DNA from: Nemophila menziesii
Lineage: Eukaryota > Streptophyta > Magnoliopsida > Boraginales > Hydrophyllaceae
Length of the DNA stretch: 64,000 bases
NCBI GenBank assembly: GCA_029959085.1
Contig: JARWIR010000002.1
Span: 34,311,733 to 34,375,732, forward strand
Direction of reading: 5' to 3'
The notes under the pieces were generated by a model. It made no database searches and had not been told where the DNA came from. It saw only the letters and a program-made list of their open reading frames with translations. A program made the position numbers and the translations under genes. This document shows, in pieces, positions 1 to 11,255 of this stretch (positions are counted from its first letter, which is position 1; every line of letters begins with the position of its first letter).

Positions 1-499
1 TTAATGGTATATTCTTGAAAAAAGTAGTGATATGCAATATAGTCAAATATGTACCTATACTTTAAAATGTAATGATTATAACCTTATTTTATTTAAAATA
101 ACAATAATATGTGTAATATTAGAACAAATGGATGCTCTCTTTGTGTTATACAAGGACCTTGGTGCAATTAGTAATCCTTCTGCTATGTGATACAGCCAGA
201 TACTCCTGTAACATCGGTATATTTATCTATTTTGCGTAACACAAGGACTATTTCGTATTCCTATGAATTTTTTAATTGAAAAAATTAATACAAGGGACTT
301 ATAGTGAAACTAACTAAAAAATATGAGGGGATATTTAGTTACTTTAATTAAGAATCGAAAGTTAGGGTCATATATTATCCCCCATGGTCAGTCTATTAGT
401 GGAATGGTAGTAGGCCAGGCCAATCCTCTGGCCATACTAACATCTTTTCATATATTTTTAAATCGTTTCTCTCAACTTATAATTTTTTTATCTATACAG
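1..499. other. Left-edge AT-rich DNA, possible decayed upstream exon
   Basis: There is no convincing gene here. A short open stretch at 128-190 on the + strand begins MDALFVLYKDLG and ends in TGA. It could be a relic of an upstream exon of the gene whose last exons lie at 500-811, but no good splice pair supports that. This stretch is not repeated elsewhere in the window, unlike almost everything after position 1,040. Confidence 0.3.
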
Positions 500-811
500 T
501 CACATAAAATATGAGAAGAAGGTACTTGATGTTGTTAATTTTAGTGAAGAAGAGGACGTGAAGTCTGGAAAGCTTGAAGCCTTGGTAGCTCTCATGTTTG
601 GTCCCAACACTTCTGATGCACTTCTAAGGTTGATAATAATTATTTAAATTTATTCTCAAAATTAAAACGATACTTTTCCGTAACATTTATTTTTTCTCTT
701 TAATAGTACAATAATATTTACCAGGATGGAGAAGGTGGAAGTGGATTTGCAGCGGCAACAGCTGCAGCTGGTGGTGGTGCTGGTGTATCTGGTTATGAAT
801 TTAAATTTTGA
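500..811 (+). pseudogene. 3' end of an unidentified gene (two exons)
   Basis: Two coding-looking stretches lie on the + strand. The first (500-628) follows a TACAG acceptor and reads EKKVLDVVNFSEEEDVKSGK, then LEALVALMFGPNTSDALLR, ending at an AAG|GTTGAT donor. A 78-base AT-rich gap ends in TTAATAG. The second (707-811) reads YNNIYQDGEGGSG, then an Ala/Gly-rich run, and ends GYEFKF before TGA. The composition (acidic, then Gly/Ala-rich tail) looks like a real C-terminus. The reading frames do not join exactly over the best splice sites, so the gene may be decayed or spliced differently. I do not recognise the family. It is outside the repeat array and may be the last part of a neighbouring single-copy gene. 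Confidence 0.45.
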
Positions 812-1040
812 GCTTCAATGGAAGAATGGAGGGTTAGGAAAGAAGATTTCTAATTGAAGCTCTTTGATAACGAGTTACATGATTTGTAATTACGGGAGTT
901 TGTGACACATATTAATGAATATACAGTCTTTGTATAGTTTTATTATATCTTAACTTCTCAACGTGGCAACTCAAAGTAAGTAAAATTAAGATGAATTAGA
1001 TTTTTTTTTCCAAAGTGACTTCGCACGGGAAATATCTAGT
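812..1040. other. 3' flank of the unidentified gene
   Basis: AT-rich downstream sequence with no gene. It ends at the microsatellite where homology with the rest of the array starts. Confidence 0.5.
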
Positions 1041-1062
1041 ATATATATATATATATATATAT
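1041..1062. repeat. (AT)n microsatellite at array boundary
   Basis: An (AT)11 run. Homology between this locus and the copy at 44.8 kb begins in or just after this run: 44,816-44,834 is also an AT run followed by the same TGATACTTG sequence. The duplication edge therefore lies within a microsatellite. Confidence 0.8.
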
Positions 1063-2212
1063 GATACTTGTTTTGTTATTATTTTCCACAGTTAATTTTA
1101 TCTGTCGATTTATTCACATACATAAATTAAGAAAATGTTTAATAATATTCGATTTTATAAATGTTCTTTTATTTATTACATATTTTTTTGATTGAAAAGG
1201 GTATATAATATAAATGCCAAAAATACTGGGTAAGAAACTGTGTTCCAAAAAAAGGTAAAGAACACCAATCCAATATATAACTTTTCCTTATTATTTATAT
1301 TTGACTAAAAAAATTTGAACCCTCAAATTTTTGTCTTTGGATACCTTATTTACAACCCATTAAACCCTACTCTATTTTTACAAAAAAACATCAATTTATA
1401 CACTATTGGTCAGTTAACTTCTTTCTTGTGTACTTCTTTACATTACTCTTTATCATTGTTTGAATTTTATATGAAATTGTAGTTTAACTTATGTTGTAAT
1501 TTTGTTTGATTAAAATTGATTTAGATCAGTTTAGTGTTATAACAAATTCCTAATTTCTATAAATAATTTGAAATTTATTATTTTTACTGTATTTTATATT
1601 GATGAACCAAGATAGTATTGAGTTGAGAAAGATTTTTTGACTTATTTTCTTTCTACAAATTTGATAATTATTGAATTTTAAGGGATAAATGAAGGATTTT
1701 TTTCAAAATATCATTGATTTTGCCAATGGTTAATCAATGATAATTTGTATGTTAATCGTACATAAACTGTGGTAAGTTTTAATTACCATTTTCAGGGTTA
1801 TAATTCAATTTTTACTACTTTTTTAATTTTATACTACTCTTATTATATACTCTATGTTGGAGTCATCCCCACATATAACACACTAGTGTACATGTTTTTT
1901 TTTCATTTACAACACTAGTTTTAAGTTTAGCTTCACTATGAGTACATCTTTAGTTTTTCTTTTTTGTTTTTTTCTTGTCATTGTGTAAGTTGATATACCT
2001 ACGTTTTACTATTTGAATTTAATTTTAGTGAACTATGCTTAGTATTGGCAATATAGGTAAATAACTAATGAATTTGATCCACATGGTTATAGTGTTTATA
2101 AAATATAACAAACGTGCAAAACACCTTCACCAAAATCACACAATAAAAACTAAAGGTTTGTTCACTCAATTTTGTTTTGAATTTATCATGATTGTGAAAC
2201 AAAAAAAATTGT
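1063..2212. repeat. Repeat block a, copy 1 (AT-rich leader)
   Basis: No ORF of note. This block is closely matched by 44835-46083, including landmarks such as GTCATCCCCACATATAACAC and a TTTTTTTTCATTTAC run. Its very AT-rich, T-tract-rich composition would suit an intergenic or promoter-like leader, but no promoter can be named. Its two copies show that the duplication extends well upstream of the hairpins. Confidence 0.7.
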
Positions 2213-2822
2213 CAAACACAAAGAATAAAGCCTCATTTTAGGGTTAGCTTTGTATACTATTCCTCATTCACGCAGCTTCTTTAATCTATTGATTATATTT
2301 CTTTCTGGTGCAATTAATTTATGTACGTGTCTTTCTATTATTAACTAAATACATTTTCTTAATTTGGTATTAATTCAGTAGATCTAATTAGGACCTTTCA
2401 TTTTGGTTTAGGTAGGTTTTTTCTTTTATTGCAGAGATATTTCACATAACAAACAATCTACCTAAGATAGCAGATCTTACAATAGTTTATATAGAATAGA
2501 TATTAGGATACAAGAATTAACTAAAATTCATGTGTCCTAATATGTCTTCTATATACCCTATTTTAAGATCTGCTATCTTATGTAGATTACTTGTTCTGTG
2601 AAATACTCCTGCAATAAAAGAAAGACAGTACAAAAGTTAGACAAAAAGGGCCTAATTAGATATACTGAATTAATAATGTAGTAAGAAAATGTATTTGGTA
2701 AATAATATAAAGACACATACAGAAATTAAGTTCAAAGGGAAGAAATGAAATCAACAGATAAAAGTGAATGAGGACGAGTATACGAAGCTAACCTTAAAAT
2801 GAGGCTATATTTTTTGTGTTTG
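2213..2822. repeat. Long fold-back inverted repeat, copy 1
   Basis: The left arm (about 2213-2515) is the imperfect reverse complement of the right arm (about 2522-2822). Matching landmarks include: GCCTCATTTTAGGGTTAGC on the left against GCTAACCTTAAAATGAGGC on the right; TCAGTAGATCTAATTAGG against CCTAATTAGATATACTGA; and AAGATAGCAGATC against GATCTGCTATCTTA. The axis is near 2518, with almost no loop. A transcript through it would form a hairpin of ~300 bp. It could be a foldback/MITE-like element or the trace of an inverted duplication; I see no target duplication at its ends. Confidence 0.85.
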
Positions 2823-3053
2823 TTTTTTCCACTTATCAATCCCTTGTTTTAATCTATATCAAACGAAGCTCTATTTTTTTTCTCATGATGTAGAATGAAG
2901 CCATGGGTCAGTTGCCACTTTTGACCATAGCACGCATATCTCTTGAAACTATCAATTCCTTCTCGTTTGTGTAGTCAATAATGCATTGGATTTAGTCTTT
3001 GCTTTTAGCTGCTAATGTAAACAAATTGACAAATAAGCGATTTAGGGTGGGCA
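2823..3053. repeat. Spacer between hairpin and DCL3-like exon A
   Basis: Conserved in every unit that has a hairpin. It contains ATGATGTAGAATGAAGCCATGG and a short open stretch starting MGQLPLVTIA. This may be a decayed upstream part of the DCL3-like gene, but it cannot be aligned with confidence to known DCL3 exons. Confidence 0.4.
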
Positions 3054-3500
3054 ATGGTATATAATGACTGGTATGCACAACCTAACATGAAGGTAAGTTT
3101 GTACAAGCACATTCTCCATGCTTCACAGATAACACTAGCCATCTCCAAGCACTCATCTGTGTACCCGTCTTACGGATTGTGAGTTAAGATAAATTTACCT
3201 AAGGTAGTTTTTTTATAAATATTTGAGAAAGAATTATATTTTATTATTATGAAAATGTACACAGGTGCTTCGAGATGTTTTACTATCTGAAGAAATCTTT
3301 ATCGATCAAAATAATTACAATGATGTTGTGTTTCGATGCAAAGTATGTTTGCTCGAACCTTTGATTAAACCATAGGGACTGAGGCTCCATCAAGTGAGAG
3401 AGATGTCTGAGTTGTGTCAGAATAAAGGTTATCTCTTTATGAAACCTATCGCCACTAGGAAAAATGGTAGGTTTGTGGCAAGATCATAAAATCTTTTCTT
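3054..3500 (+). pseudogene. DCL3-like RNase IIIb fragment, copy 1 (lacks dsRBD)
   Basis: Exon A (3054-3203) begins MVYNDWYAQPNM and ends at an AAG|GTAG donor. Exon B (3265 to about 3466) follows an ACAG acceptor and carries the RNase IIIb end and the VREMSELCQ linker. The pattern YKHILHA, then GEIF.D..., LLEPL, LRLHQVRE.SELCQKKGY resembles the C-terminal part of plant DICER-LIKE 3, a nuclear endonuclease that makes 24-nt siRNAs. Lesions: an 18-base in-frame deletion in exon A (shared with the copy at 46941), an in-frame TAG in exon B, and a deletion that joins the AAAATGG end of the linker directly to TAGGTTTGTGG, removing the whole dsRNA-binding part. This is a non-functional fragment. Confidence 0.75.
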
Positions 3501-5737
3501 GAAAATTGTCCATGAATCTTTATTTTTAGTTTATTGCAATATGGTCCCTATACTATGTAAAAATGTCAGTAAAAGTTCCTATAACATAAAAAATGCATTG
3601 TATTCCTCTATTTTAGTGTTTTAGAAACTAATTACACTATAAATCCCGATTTTACAAAAATAACATATATTTATAATAGGAAATGATAAAATATTTACTT
3701 AAATAAAATAAATCTAAACAAAACAAAGAAACAATATAATAAGTTGTAAATTTTTTTTAGATAAATCAAAGATAACATTTAGTAAATGGTACATTCAAAA
3801 TAAAAACCCATACAAAGTTACTACCCTAGCAACAAGTTAAATGTAATCATCCTCTCTTCAAGTATTACAAATTAATTTATTGAATCTAGGATAAATCCAC
3901 TATATATCTTGAATGAAAGTGAGAGTACATGACATTTAAGAGAGTGATAAGTACAAATGATTACCTTCTTTAAAGTTACTTTATTAGTGAGGACCATTCC
4001 TTAAAATGTTGGCTTGTTCTGTAACCGTCATATAAAGTAACTTTTTCAAAATTGATCATCCACGCTTACATTTTCTATCTCACTCTTAAGTTATTCCAGA
4101 GAATTCATATTAATTCTTATTTCTCTAAAAATTACAAACCCATGTACTAAATATGCTTAGTGAAATAAAATCAGTAAAATAAGTGTCTAGAAACTCAAAA
4201 CTCATTGAATAAATAACACAAGTCATGCCTAAATTCATATCCCAATCCATCTTTGGAATGGAATAGACCTAAAAGTTTCGTCCAAACGATTATCGATTCT
4301 TTCTGACTTACATATGAGTTCGAAAATATACTTGACCAATGGATGTCCGCTTTTTAAAAATATCCAACATTCGATACCCCTTTAATAAATACCATTTTCA
4401 AATTAGGTCTAAACATTTTTTAGTGTAACAAAGAAAAATTAATTAAAAGTAAAATAATAAAGTTCAGTTTTTATAACCTTCATAAACCTTAACCTTATTG
4501 AATCTCTTAGGATGGGGGGCGGGGGAGGGGGTGTTATTTCTTACGGACTTTGTTAAATATTATGAAACGTTTAGTATTTTATCTAGCTTATTAATGTTTT
4601 TACCTTTAATATTCATTGGAGAGTTTGATATGGGACACAAGTCACACTAGTTGGCTTTAGTTGCCTTAAGAAGATAAATTGTTTAACTTTAAGAAAATAC
4701 TGTATTGTTATATTGATTTTTGTAAGATTACTATATATACTATTTGTGGGATGTGAAAATATTGAAAAAGGATTTGTTATTATTTATTAATCTATATAAG
4801 CGCATAATTTATTTCATGAAATAGATAACTAATTAATTATTATTTCAATTAATAATGCTAGTTATGTTCTTTTATGAGTATTTTATTATATTAGGATAAT
4901 CGACCCAGTAATATTAAGTAGTAGCACGATTATATAAATTATATTACTAATTGTTTTGAATTGAATTAAATTAGTGTTGCATATATCTGGCATAAATGTA
5001 TTACAAATATATTTAATATAAATAGAGTTAAGGGATAATTTATAATATACATAATCATTTTGTAGCAAAAAAACACTCCATGCCTCCCCTCTCCTTTACA
5101 AGTCAAGACCTCTACAAGAGTTGAAGTATTTTTGAAGACATATGAAAATGATTAAATACTTGCTCCAGACAATTTTTGCTACAATTTGTCTAACTTGCAT
5201 CACTGTACCAAAATGATCATATATTTCTCATCCGAAATAGAAATTACGATCCTTTTTTGCTCATGCCAACTAGATTTAAAGATATTTTTAGGATAATACG
5301 AATAAAAATCAGAATATTCATCAATTGGTTGCATAAAATGTCGAAGTCAAATAATTGTTTCATATGTAACAAGTATGGATGATGAGCAAGTAATGTAACC
5401 TTAAGATTTATGAGAACTATACCATCAATTTTTCTATAAGTAAAAAGTTTTTAAATGAGATTTTTTATGAATATTTTGGAATATTTTTTTTATTTAATTC
5501 ACTATATGAACCTAGATCCTATATTCATTACATCAAATTGTATCATATACAACTATGTGTAAAAAGATAAGCCAATTAAAACGATTGATATATTATTCTA
5601 GTCGCGAGACATAATTTTAGGAGTATTTAGTACATAGTAGAGGGATTTTTCTCTATATATTTATCTTTTACACATTCTTATCTAGTTTCTATATTTATAC
5701 TATTTCTAGAATTTTTATATGTAATTTTTTTTGTTAG
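3501..5737. repeat. Repeat block f, copy 1 (non-coding)
   Basis: AT-rich and without a believable gene. It starts with a recurrent stretch (CTATAAATCCCGATTTTACA) and includes a G-rich run (4513-4532) and CTCCATGCCTCCCCT. It matches 18480-20153, 36540-38565, 47690-49679 and 59750-61789 over nearly its full length. The short minus-strand frame at 4886-5068 recurs at 48830-49012 only because the DNA is duplicated. The position between the DCL3-like exons and exon g would suit an old long intron, but that is unproven. Confidence 0.65.
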
Positions 5738-5957
5738 GCATGCAGATCGTAGGTATTTCAATGCTACGATACTCCTAGATGATGATAAGACGTGAAGAAA
5801 TCAAGTTTGGACATTGGTTATGGTGGAAAAGTAATATTCTAGCATATATAGAAAGTAAAAAATATACCGACTAGTTTTAGAAAGTGTAATGATCGAGGTT
5901 ACATGCAAGATTGAGAATGATTCTAAAGGATCCATTTGTTATACATATACGATTTGA
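5738..5957 (+). pseudogene. Exon g, copy 1: unidentified terminal exon
   Basis: After a T-rich tract and a GTTAG acceptor comes a stretch of about 70 codons that ends in TGA. Its central features are FGHWLWWKSNILAYIESKK and, near the end, GSICYTYRI. Here the frame is broken by a TAG after RYS and by a 1-base deletion in the AAAAATATACC run. The same exon occurs at 33267, 38566, 49680 and 61790; the 38566 and 61790 copies have AAG in place of the TAG and stay open. I do not recognise the protein, and it does not align with the end of DCL3 as I know it. Confidence 0.45.
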
Positions 5958-7130
5958 AAGCATAGATGTGTAGAATTTGACAGTTCGCAATACGTAGCTG
6001 AATAAAAGAAGTTATTCTATATGTCATTGTCGTGGTTCGAACCAATCCACACTTAAGTGAAATGTTTTAGGGGGGTTTGTCACTTAAAATAATCCTATGA
6101 CCCAACAAATATTTTATGGAGCTATATATACTAGAATTAATCTTTATAGAAGAGCCCTAGTCAGATTTTAATTAATATACAATACAAAAATGCCTTGAGA
6201 AAAAGAGAATAAAATAAGAATCAATTAGGAAGGCGTTCATACCATTCCAACCATTTTGGTTATTAGGTTTCACAACTTATTAGAGTATTCATATTCTAGT
6301 TTGTATTTTACATATAATATGATATTCTAAATTTCTTGTTTTCTTCATGGTAGTATGAAATAATTCTACTTAAGTTGAGAACAACATTTATGTATAACTG
6401 ATTCTACTTAGCTATTAATGTTTACAAGAGCATTAAGAGTAGGGGAAAATAAATTTGTCCTCACTAATTTTTGTGGGAAGTTGAATTGACTAATATAACC
6501 TTTGTTGTTCATTTACGTTTACCAATTTGTTGAGTCGGTTTTACAACAACATTAGATGGCTTTTTTTGGTTGAGTTGATTGACAAGCCATTCTTAGAGAT
6601 TTCCCTAGTTATTTTTTTCTAGTCTGCATCCTAATAAGAATTACTAACAAGCATGTCAACTCGAGAAGAAGAAAGAAATGAAATTTGGTTTTCCAGTATA
6701 ATTGGACGAACGCTTTGCAGCGGTTGAAGTCATATAATATTAGTGGATGAAATATCAAAATCACTAATAGTAGGTGTATTAATTTGGGATATTTATTTAG
6801 TAGCATTTGACATTGTGAAGACATCTAGATTTAAGAGCAACGGTAGATGAAGGAAAATTAAGGAAAAAGAAAAGACAATGACTTTTTTTAAAGCGAAGTA
6901 GAATTAGTTTATAACATAAAAAAAAATGTAAGAAGGTGAAGAGATTATATTGGAAAGTGGAGAAGTAGCAAAATTCAAGGTCCGGAGTCAAGTAAGAAAT
7001 AATTAGTAGGATCGAGTCATGTGGATGTAGGACTAGTGTGTAGGTATTATATTATTAAGAGAAAAGGGACATTGATGGAGAACTCTTATAAGTTCAGGAA
7101 GTTTGGTTAGGAGAGATATAAGCTATATTT
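5958..7130. repeat. Repeat block h, copy 1, with minus-strand gene relic
   Basis: This block holds a decayed minus-strand coding relic at about 6527-6790: a frame with LQPLQSVRPIILENQ, and nearer the donor a KPSNVVVKPTQQ stretch. It is broken by stops. The open counterpart is in the divergent copy at 43447-43714. The minus-strand frames at 6609-6824 and 6797-6991 are alternative readings of the same relic. The rest is AT-rich non-coding DNA. Confidence 0.5.
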
Positions 7131-7399
7131 GGATGAGGTATTTTTAGTTCACATAAATATTTTTAAATTTTATAATTTATATTTCCATAATTTAGTATTT
7201 TTTTATATTGAACTTGTATAGAATAATCTTTCAATACATGAGAATTTGAATTTCTATCAATAAGGGTGTAATTTTACAAAAGAATGGTGAAGTAATTTCT
7301 GGAATAATATATATGAGATGAAAGATGATAGATTGATATAAATATATATGAACAAATCATGAAATAAGTTCAAATGAATATTTTTCTAGAAATTTTTAT

Positions 7400-7436
<37 letters not shown>

Positions 7437-8279
7437 TATTAAATTTAATATTTAATTAACAATTATTTTATTTCATATATATTTATATCAACAAATAATT
7501 TTAAATAAATAACTTTTTGGAATTTTTATGTAAAAACAAAAAAAAAGGTATATATGGACATTAATATTTATTTAAGTCTTTTTTATTATTAGTCCCTACA
7601 TTTAAATTTACTGTCATTTTATTAAATACAATAATTATATAATTATTTAACACTATTATTTTAATTTTCCAAATTCTTACTTTAAGTTTCCAACAATTAA
7701 CTTTTATTTCATTTTAAGTCAATCAGTTTTATTTGTATATTTTAACATATACATTAAAAATACTTTTAAAATAATTAATTTTTAAAAACAACAATAATAA
7801 GACGTGTAGTATAATTTTAACCTAATATAGGTCCACATAGAAATATTATAACTTTAAAAATTAAGCAGTTTCTCTAAAAACCTCTTAATATTTTATAAAA
7901 AAAAGAAAATGATTCCTTAGTTCATATTTAAAATTGGGTAAATGATCAAGAAACTCGTAGTTAAGAATCATAATTATCTTTTAATACCTCTATATATTTT
8001 CATTGTATTTATATACATCACTAAACTAAATAAATTTTCAATAATACCCTACCTATTTTTTATACCTATGTTATCTTTATTTATTGTATAATATATTTTT
8101 TAATATTTTATTTACTTATATGATAATACTAATCATATAGCTGACTACGGCCTCTCTCTACCAATACCGCTGCCTCTGCCTCCAACTCTTGCAACAGCTA
8201 CCTCCAACAAACATCACTTTAGGGCACCCATTGTCGAAAACTAACTCAGAACAATTTTTCTTTTAATCCTAATTAATTC
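7131..8279. repeat. Repeat blocks i and j, copy 1
   Basis: Very AT-rich non-coding DNA with an AT microsatellite at about 7405-7432. Block j (about 8150-8240) is the only GC-rich part. It reads as a purine/pyrimidine-asymmetric stretch (CTGCCTCTGCCTCCAACTC); on the minus strand this would encode a short Gly/Arg-rich run (RVGGRGSGIGRERP). It has no start or stop context that would make it a gene. Confidence 0.55.
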
Positions 8280-9699
8280 ACTGAACTCAAAATTATCTTA
8301 TCAATAATGGGTAAAATTTATTTTATTGAAAACAAAATTTTAACTTTCTGCTTGAATTTTGGACCAACATCTATGCAAAAGATGAAATTTCATGTTTTAA
8401 ATAATTTTTATTCGTACATAAGACCCCAAATGACTTAACAAAGTAAAGTTATATATACTTAAAGTTATTTTCAAACCTAATAAGGATATGTGATCTCATC
8501 TTAGTTAAAAAAAAGAATTGGATGTGGATATTTTATAGACAGTATATCTTTTTAGACATAAAAAAGTCAGATAATTATACGATCCTTAGCTATTTTTAAA
8601 CTTTTACACTTAAAAACAAAGAAAGGGTAATATTAGAATAGTACGCACAACTATATCAACATTTAAGGGACTTTTAGACAAGGAATAATGTGAAATCATC
8701 TTAGGTTTAGTAGATCTAAAGGATGAAACATTATTTTTACTAACTATAAATTCTTGTTTTTAATATTAATAATTTTTAAATTGCAGGTATGAGTGATAAT
8801 ATTATCTTTAGCTATGATGCTTTTTATAAGAAATTTTCTATTTATAGTGAAAATTAAGGATATATATAAAGACCAATAGTAGTAAGAGAGAAAGTTAAAT
8901 CATTAATGATGATAAGAATTAGTTCACTAAGAATAATATAAGACATAGGCATTGGTACTAATATACATAAAAAGTTACATGTAGAGAGGGTCCATATTAA
9001 GATTTCTATATTATAGATATCCAGGTTTTGTTTATTGGAAGCCGGATAAAACACCAGTGTTATATGTCGTACATTAGGGTTGAGACCACAAACTGGCAAG
9101 GTAGGGATGTAATCATTTAAAATTATTATTATAGTTCTATTCATATAAACGACTAGGTACATTAGGTAAGAGAAAATGGTAGAGATTATTAATGGGACGT
9201 GGTGGGAGAAATGATCAAATATAAAGCAAAATAAAATAAAATACTAGGTACAATAAAGAGGCAGCTTATTGGTAAATGTACCCAAATCCCTTTTTTGATG
9301 GTTAGGGTTTGAAGTGCTCTTATTCATTGGTATTTGCTGATGCTTTGATAATTAATCATGACCGAACTATTGCCTAACATATTTAGATAACTTGACCTCT
9401 CACTCTCGGCCACCTATGTTGGTAGATCATTTATTGTTGACACAAACAACATACCATTTTGCCTAGTTATGATTACAAATAGGGGTTAAAGAGTACTCTA
9501 CTAATTAGATTCTAGTCTTAAGTTATATGCCTAACTTGTAGCTACAAAATTTCCAATGGAATACACAACTTCATGTTGTTATAAAATATCACAAACATGC
9601 AAAACCACCTTTACCAAAATCAAACAATAAAAACTAAAGGTTTGTTCACTCAATTTTGTTTTAAACTTATCATTATTATGAAAGCTAAAAATTGTCAAA
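8280..9699. repeat. Repeat block k, copy 1
   Basis: Non-coding DNA between block j and the next hairpin. A 102-codon minus-strand frame (8854-9162, starting MYLVVYMNRT) recurs at 14353, 52966 (longer) and, diverged, at 41790. Conservation among the close copies is fully explained by duplication, and the diverged copy shows many amino-acid changes, so I do not call it a gene. On the + strand, TTAAATTGCAG followed by GTATGAGTGATAATATT and an open run to a TAA at about 8860 could be a relic exon. Confidence 0.5.
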
Positions 9700-10317
9700 C
9701 AAACACAAGGAATGAAGCCTCATTTTAGGGTTAGCCTTGTATACTAATCCTCATTCACGCAGCTTCTTTAATCTATTGATTTTATTTTTTTGGTTGCAAT
9801 TAATTTATTTACGTGTATTTCTATTATTAACTAAATAAAATTTCTTAAATTTGTAATAATTCAGTAGATGTAATTAAGATATTTCAGTTTGCTATCTGTA
9901 GTTTCATTAGTTTATTGCAGAGATATTTTACAAAACAAACAATCTACCTAAGTTAGCAGATCTTACAATAGTTTATATATAATAGATATTAGGATACAAG
10001 AATTAAGTAAAATTTATGTGTCCTAATATGTCTTATATATACACTATTTTAAGATCTGTTATCTTATGTAGATTGCTTGTTCTGTGAAATACCTCTTTAA
10101 TAATAGAAAGAAAGTACAAAAGTTAGACAAAAAGGGCCTAATTAGATATACTGAATTAGTAATATAGTAAGAAAATGTATCTAGTAAATAATATAATGAC
10201 ACATATAGAAATTAATTTCAAAGGGAAGAAATGAAATCAACAAATAAAAGAAGCGGCCTGAATGAGGACGAGTATACGAAGCTAACCATAAAATGAGGCT
10301 ATATTTCTTGTGTTTGT
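9700..10317. repeat. Long fold-back inverted repeat, copy 2
   Basis: Same structure as the hairpin at 2213: AGCCTCATTTTAGGGTTAGC in the left arm pairs with GCTAACCATAAAATGAGGCT in the right arm, with the axis near 10008. The right arm has an insertion (GAAGCGGCCTG, near 10250) that the 2213 copy lacks and that partly matches GCAGCTTC of the left arm. Confidence 0.85.
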
Positions 10318-10546
10318 TTTTCAACTTTTCAATCCCTTGTTTTAATCTATATAATACGAAGTTCTATTTTTTTTCTCATGATGTAGAATGAAGCCATGGG
10401 TAAGTTACCACTTGTGATCATAGCATGTATATCTCTTGAAACTATAATTTCTTTCTCGTTTGTGTCGTCAATCATGCATTGGATTTAGTCTTTGCTTTTA
10501 GCTGCTAACGTGAACAAAATGACAAGTAAACGGTTTAGGGTGGGCA

Positions 10547-11255
10547 ATGGAAAATAACGACCGGTACGCTCAACCTAACATGAAGGCAAGTTTGTACAAG
10601 CACATTCTCCATGCTTCAGAGGAGCTGCAAACTCAGTTAACACTAGCCATCTTCAAGCACTCATCTGTGTACTCGGCTTAGGGATTGTTAATTAAGACAA
10701 ATTTGCCTAAGGTAATGAATATTTACCAAAGAATTATATATTTTATTATTATGAAAATGATAAATGAGAATGTACTCGTGTCGATACGACACAGGTGCTT
10801 CGAGATGTTATACTATCGTTAGCTGGAGAAATCTTTAGCGATCCAAATAATTACAATGATCTTGTGTTTTGATGCAAATTACGTTTGCTCGAACCTTGGT
10901 TAAACCAGAGGGACTGAGGCTCCATCAAGTGAGAGAGATGTCCGAGTTGTGTCTAAAAAAAGGTTATCTCGTTATGAAACCTATCACCACTAGGGAAAAT
11001 GGTGAGGATCCTGTTATTGTGGAAGTTGAAGCCGATGGTGTGCCTTGTCGATAGATGAGCTCAACATCGGATAAGAAAAAAAATCGAAAAAGATTGGCTT
11101 TCGAATGCATGTTGAATTTTCTTAAAAAGATGTCTTTGCAATGTTATGGAAAAAAATCAGAATATGATATTTCTTACAAGAATTATATAAATGTTATTTG
11201 TGATTCAATACGATATATTGTAGGTTTGTGGCAAGAGTATATAATATTTTCTTGA
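10547..11255 (+). pseudogene. DCL3-like RNase IIIb + dsRBD fragment, copy 2
   Basis: Exon A (10547-10711) encodes the NMKASLYKHILHA stretch. Exon B (10795-11255) encodes RDVILSLAGEIF, the VREMSELC linker, then a dsRNA-binding-like domain (VEVEADGVPCR, SSTSDKK, LAFECMLNFLKK). Breaks: exon A has TAG at the Tyr of the YSAYG motif and a shifted reading at the GGAAAATAACG end; exon B has TGA after LVF, a lost T in GAACCTTGG (frameshift), and a TAG at 11052-11054 in place of the TAC codon found in the 54611 copy. The dsRBD half is otherwise open to TGA at 11253-11255. The hairpin ends 230 bases upstream. It is a decayed, truncated copy with no RNase IIIa, helicase or PAZ. Confidence 0.8.

Noticed and set aside
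3054..3500. Functional Dicer gene
   Set aside because: Only the last RNase III part and dsRBD are present, with stops, frameshifts and a missing catalytic Glu in all copies; helicase, PAZ and RNase IIIa are absent.
6030..6055. tRNA-like GGTTCGAACC sequence in block h (also near 33565, 49978)
   Set aside because: It resembles a T-loop box B, but no acceptor stem, anticodon arm or D arm can be folded around it.
8854..9162. Minus-strand 102-codon frame in block k (also 14353, 52966, 41790)
   Set aside because: The close copies are explained by duplication, the diverged copy changes many residues and its end, and no start context or known motif supports a gene.
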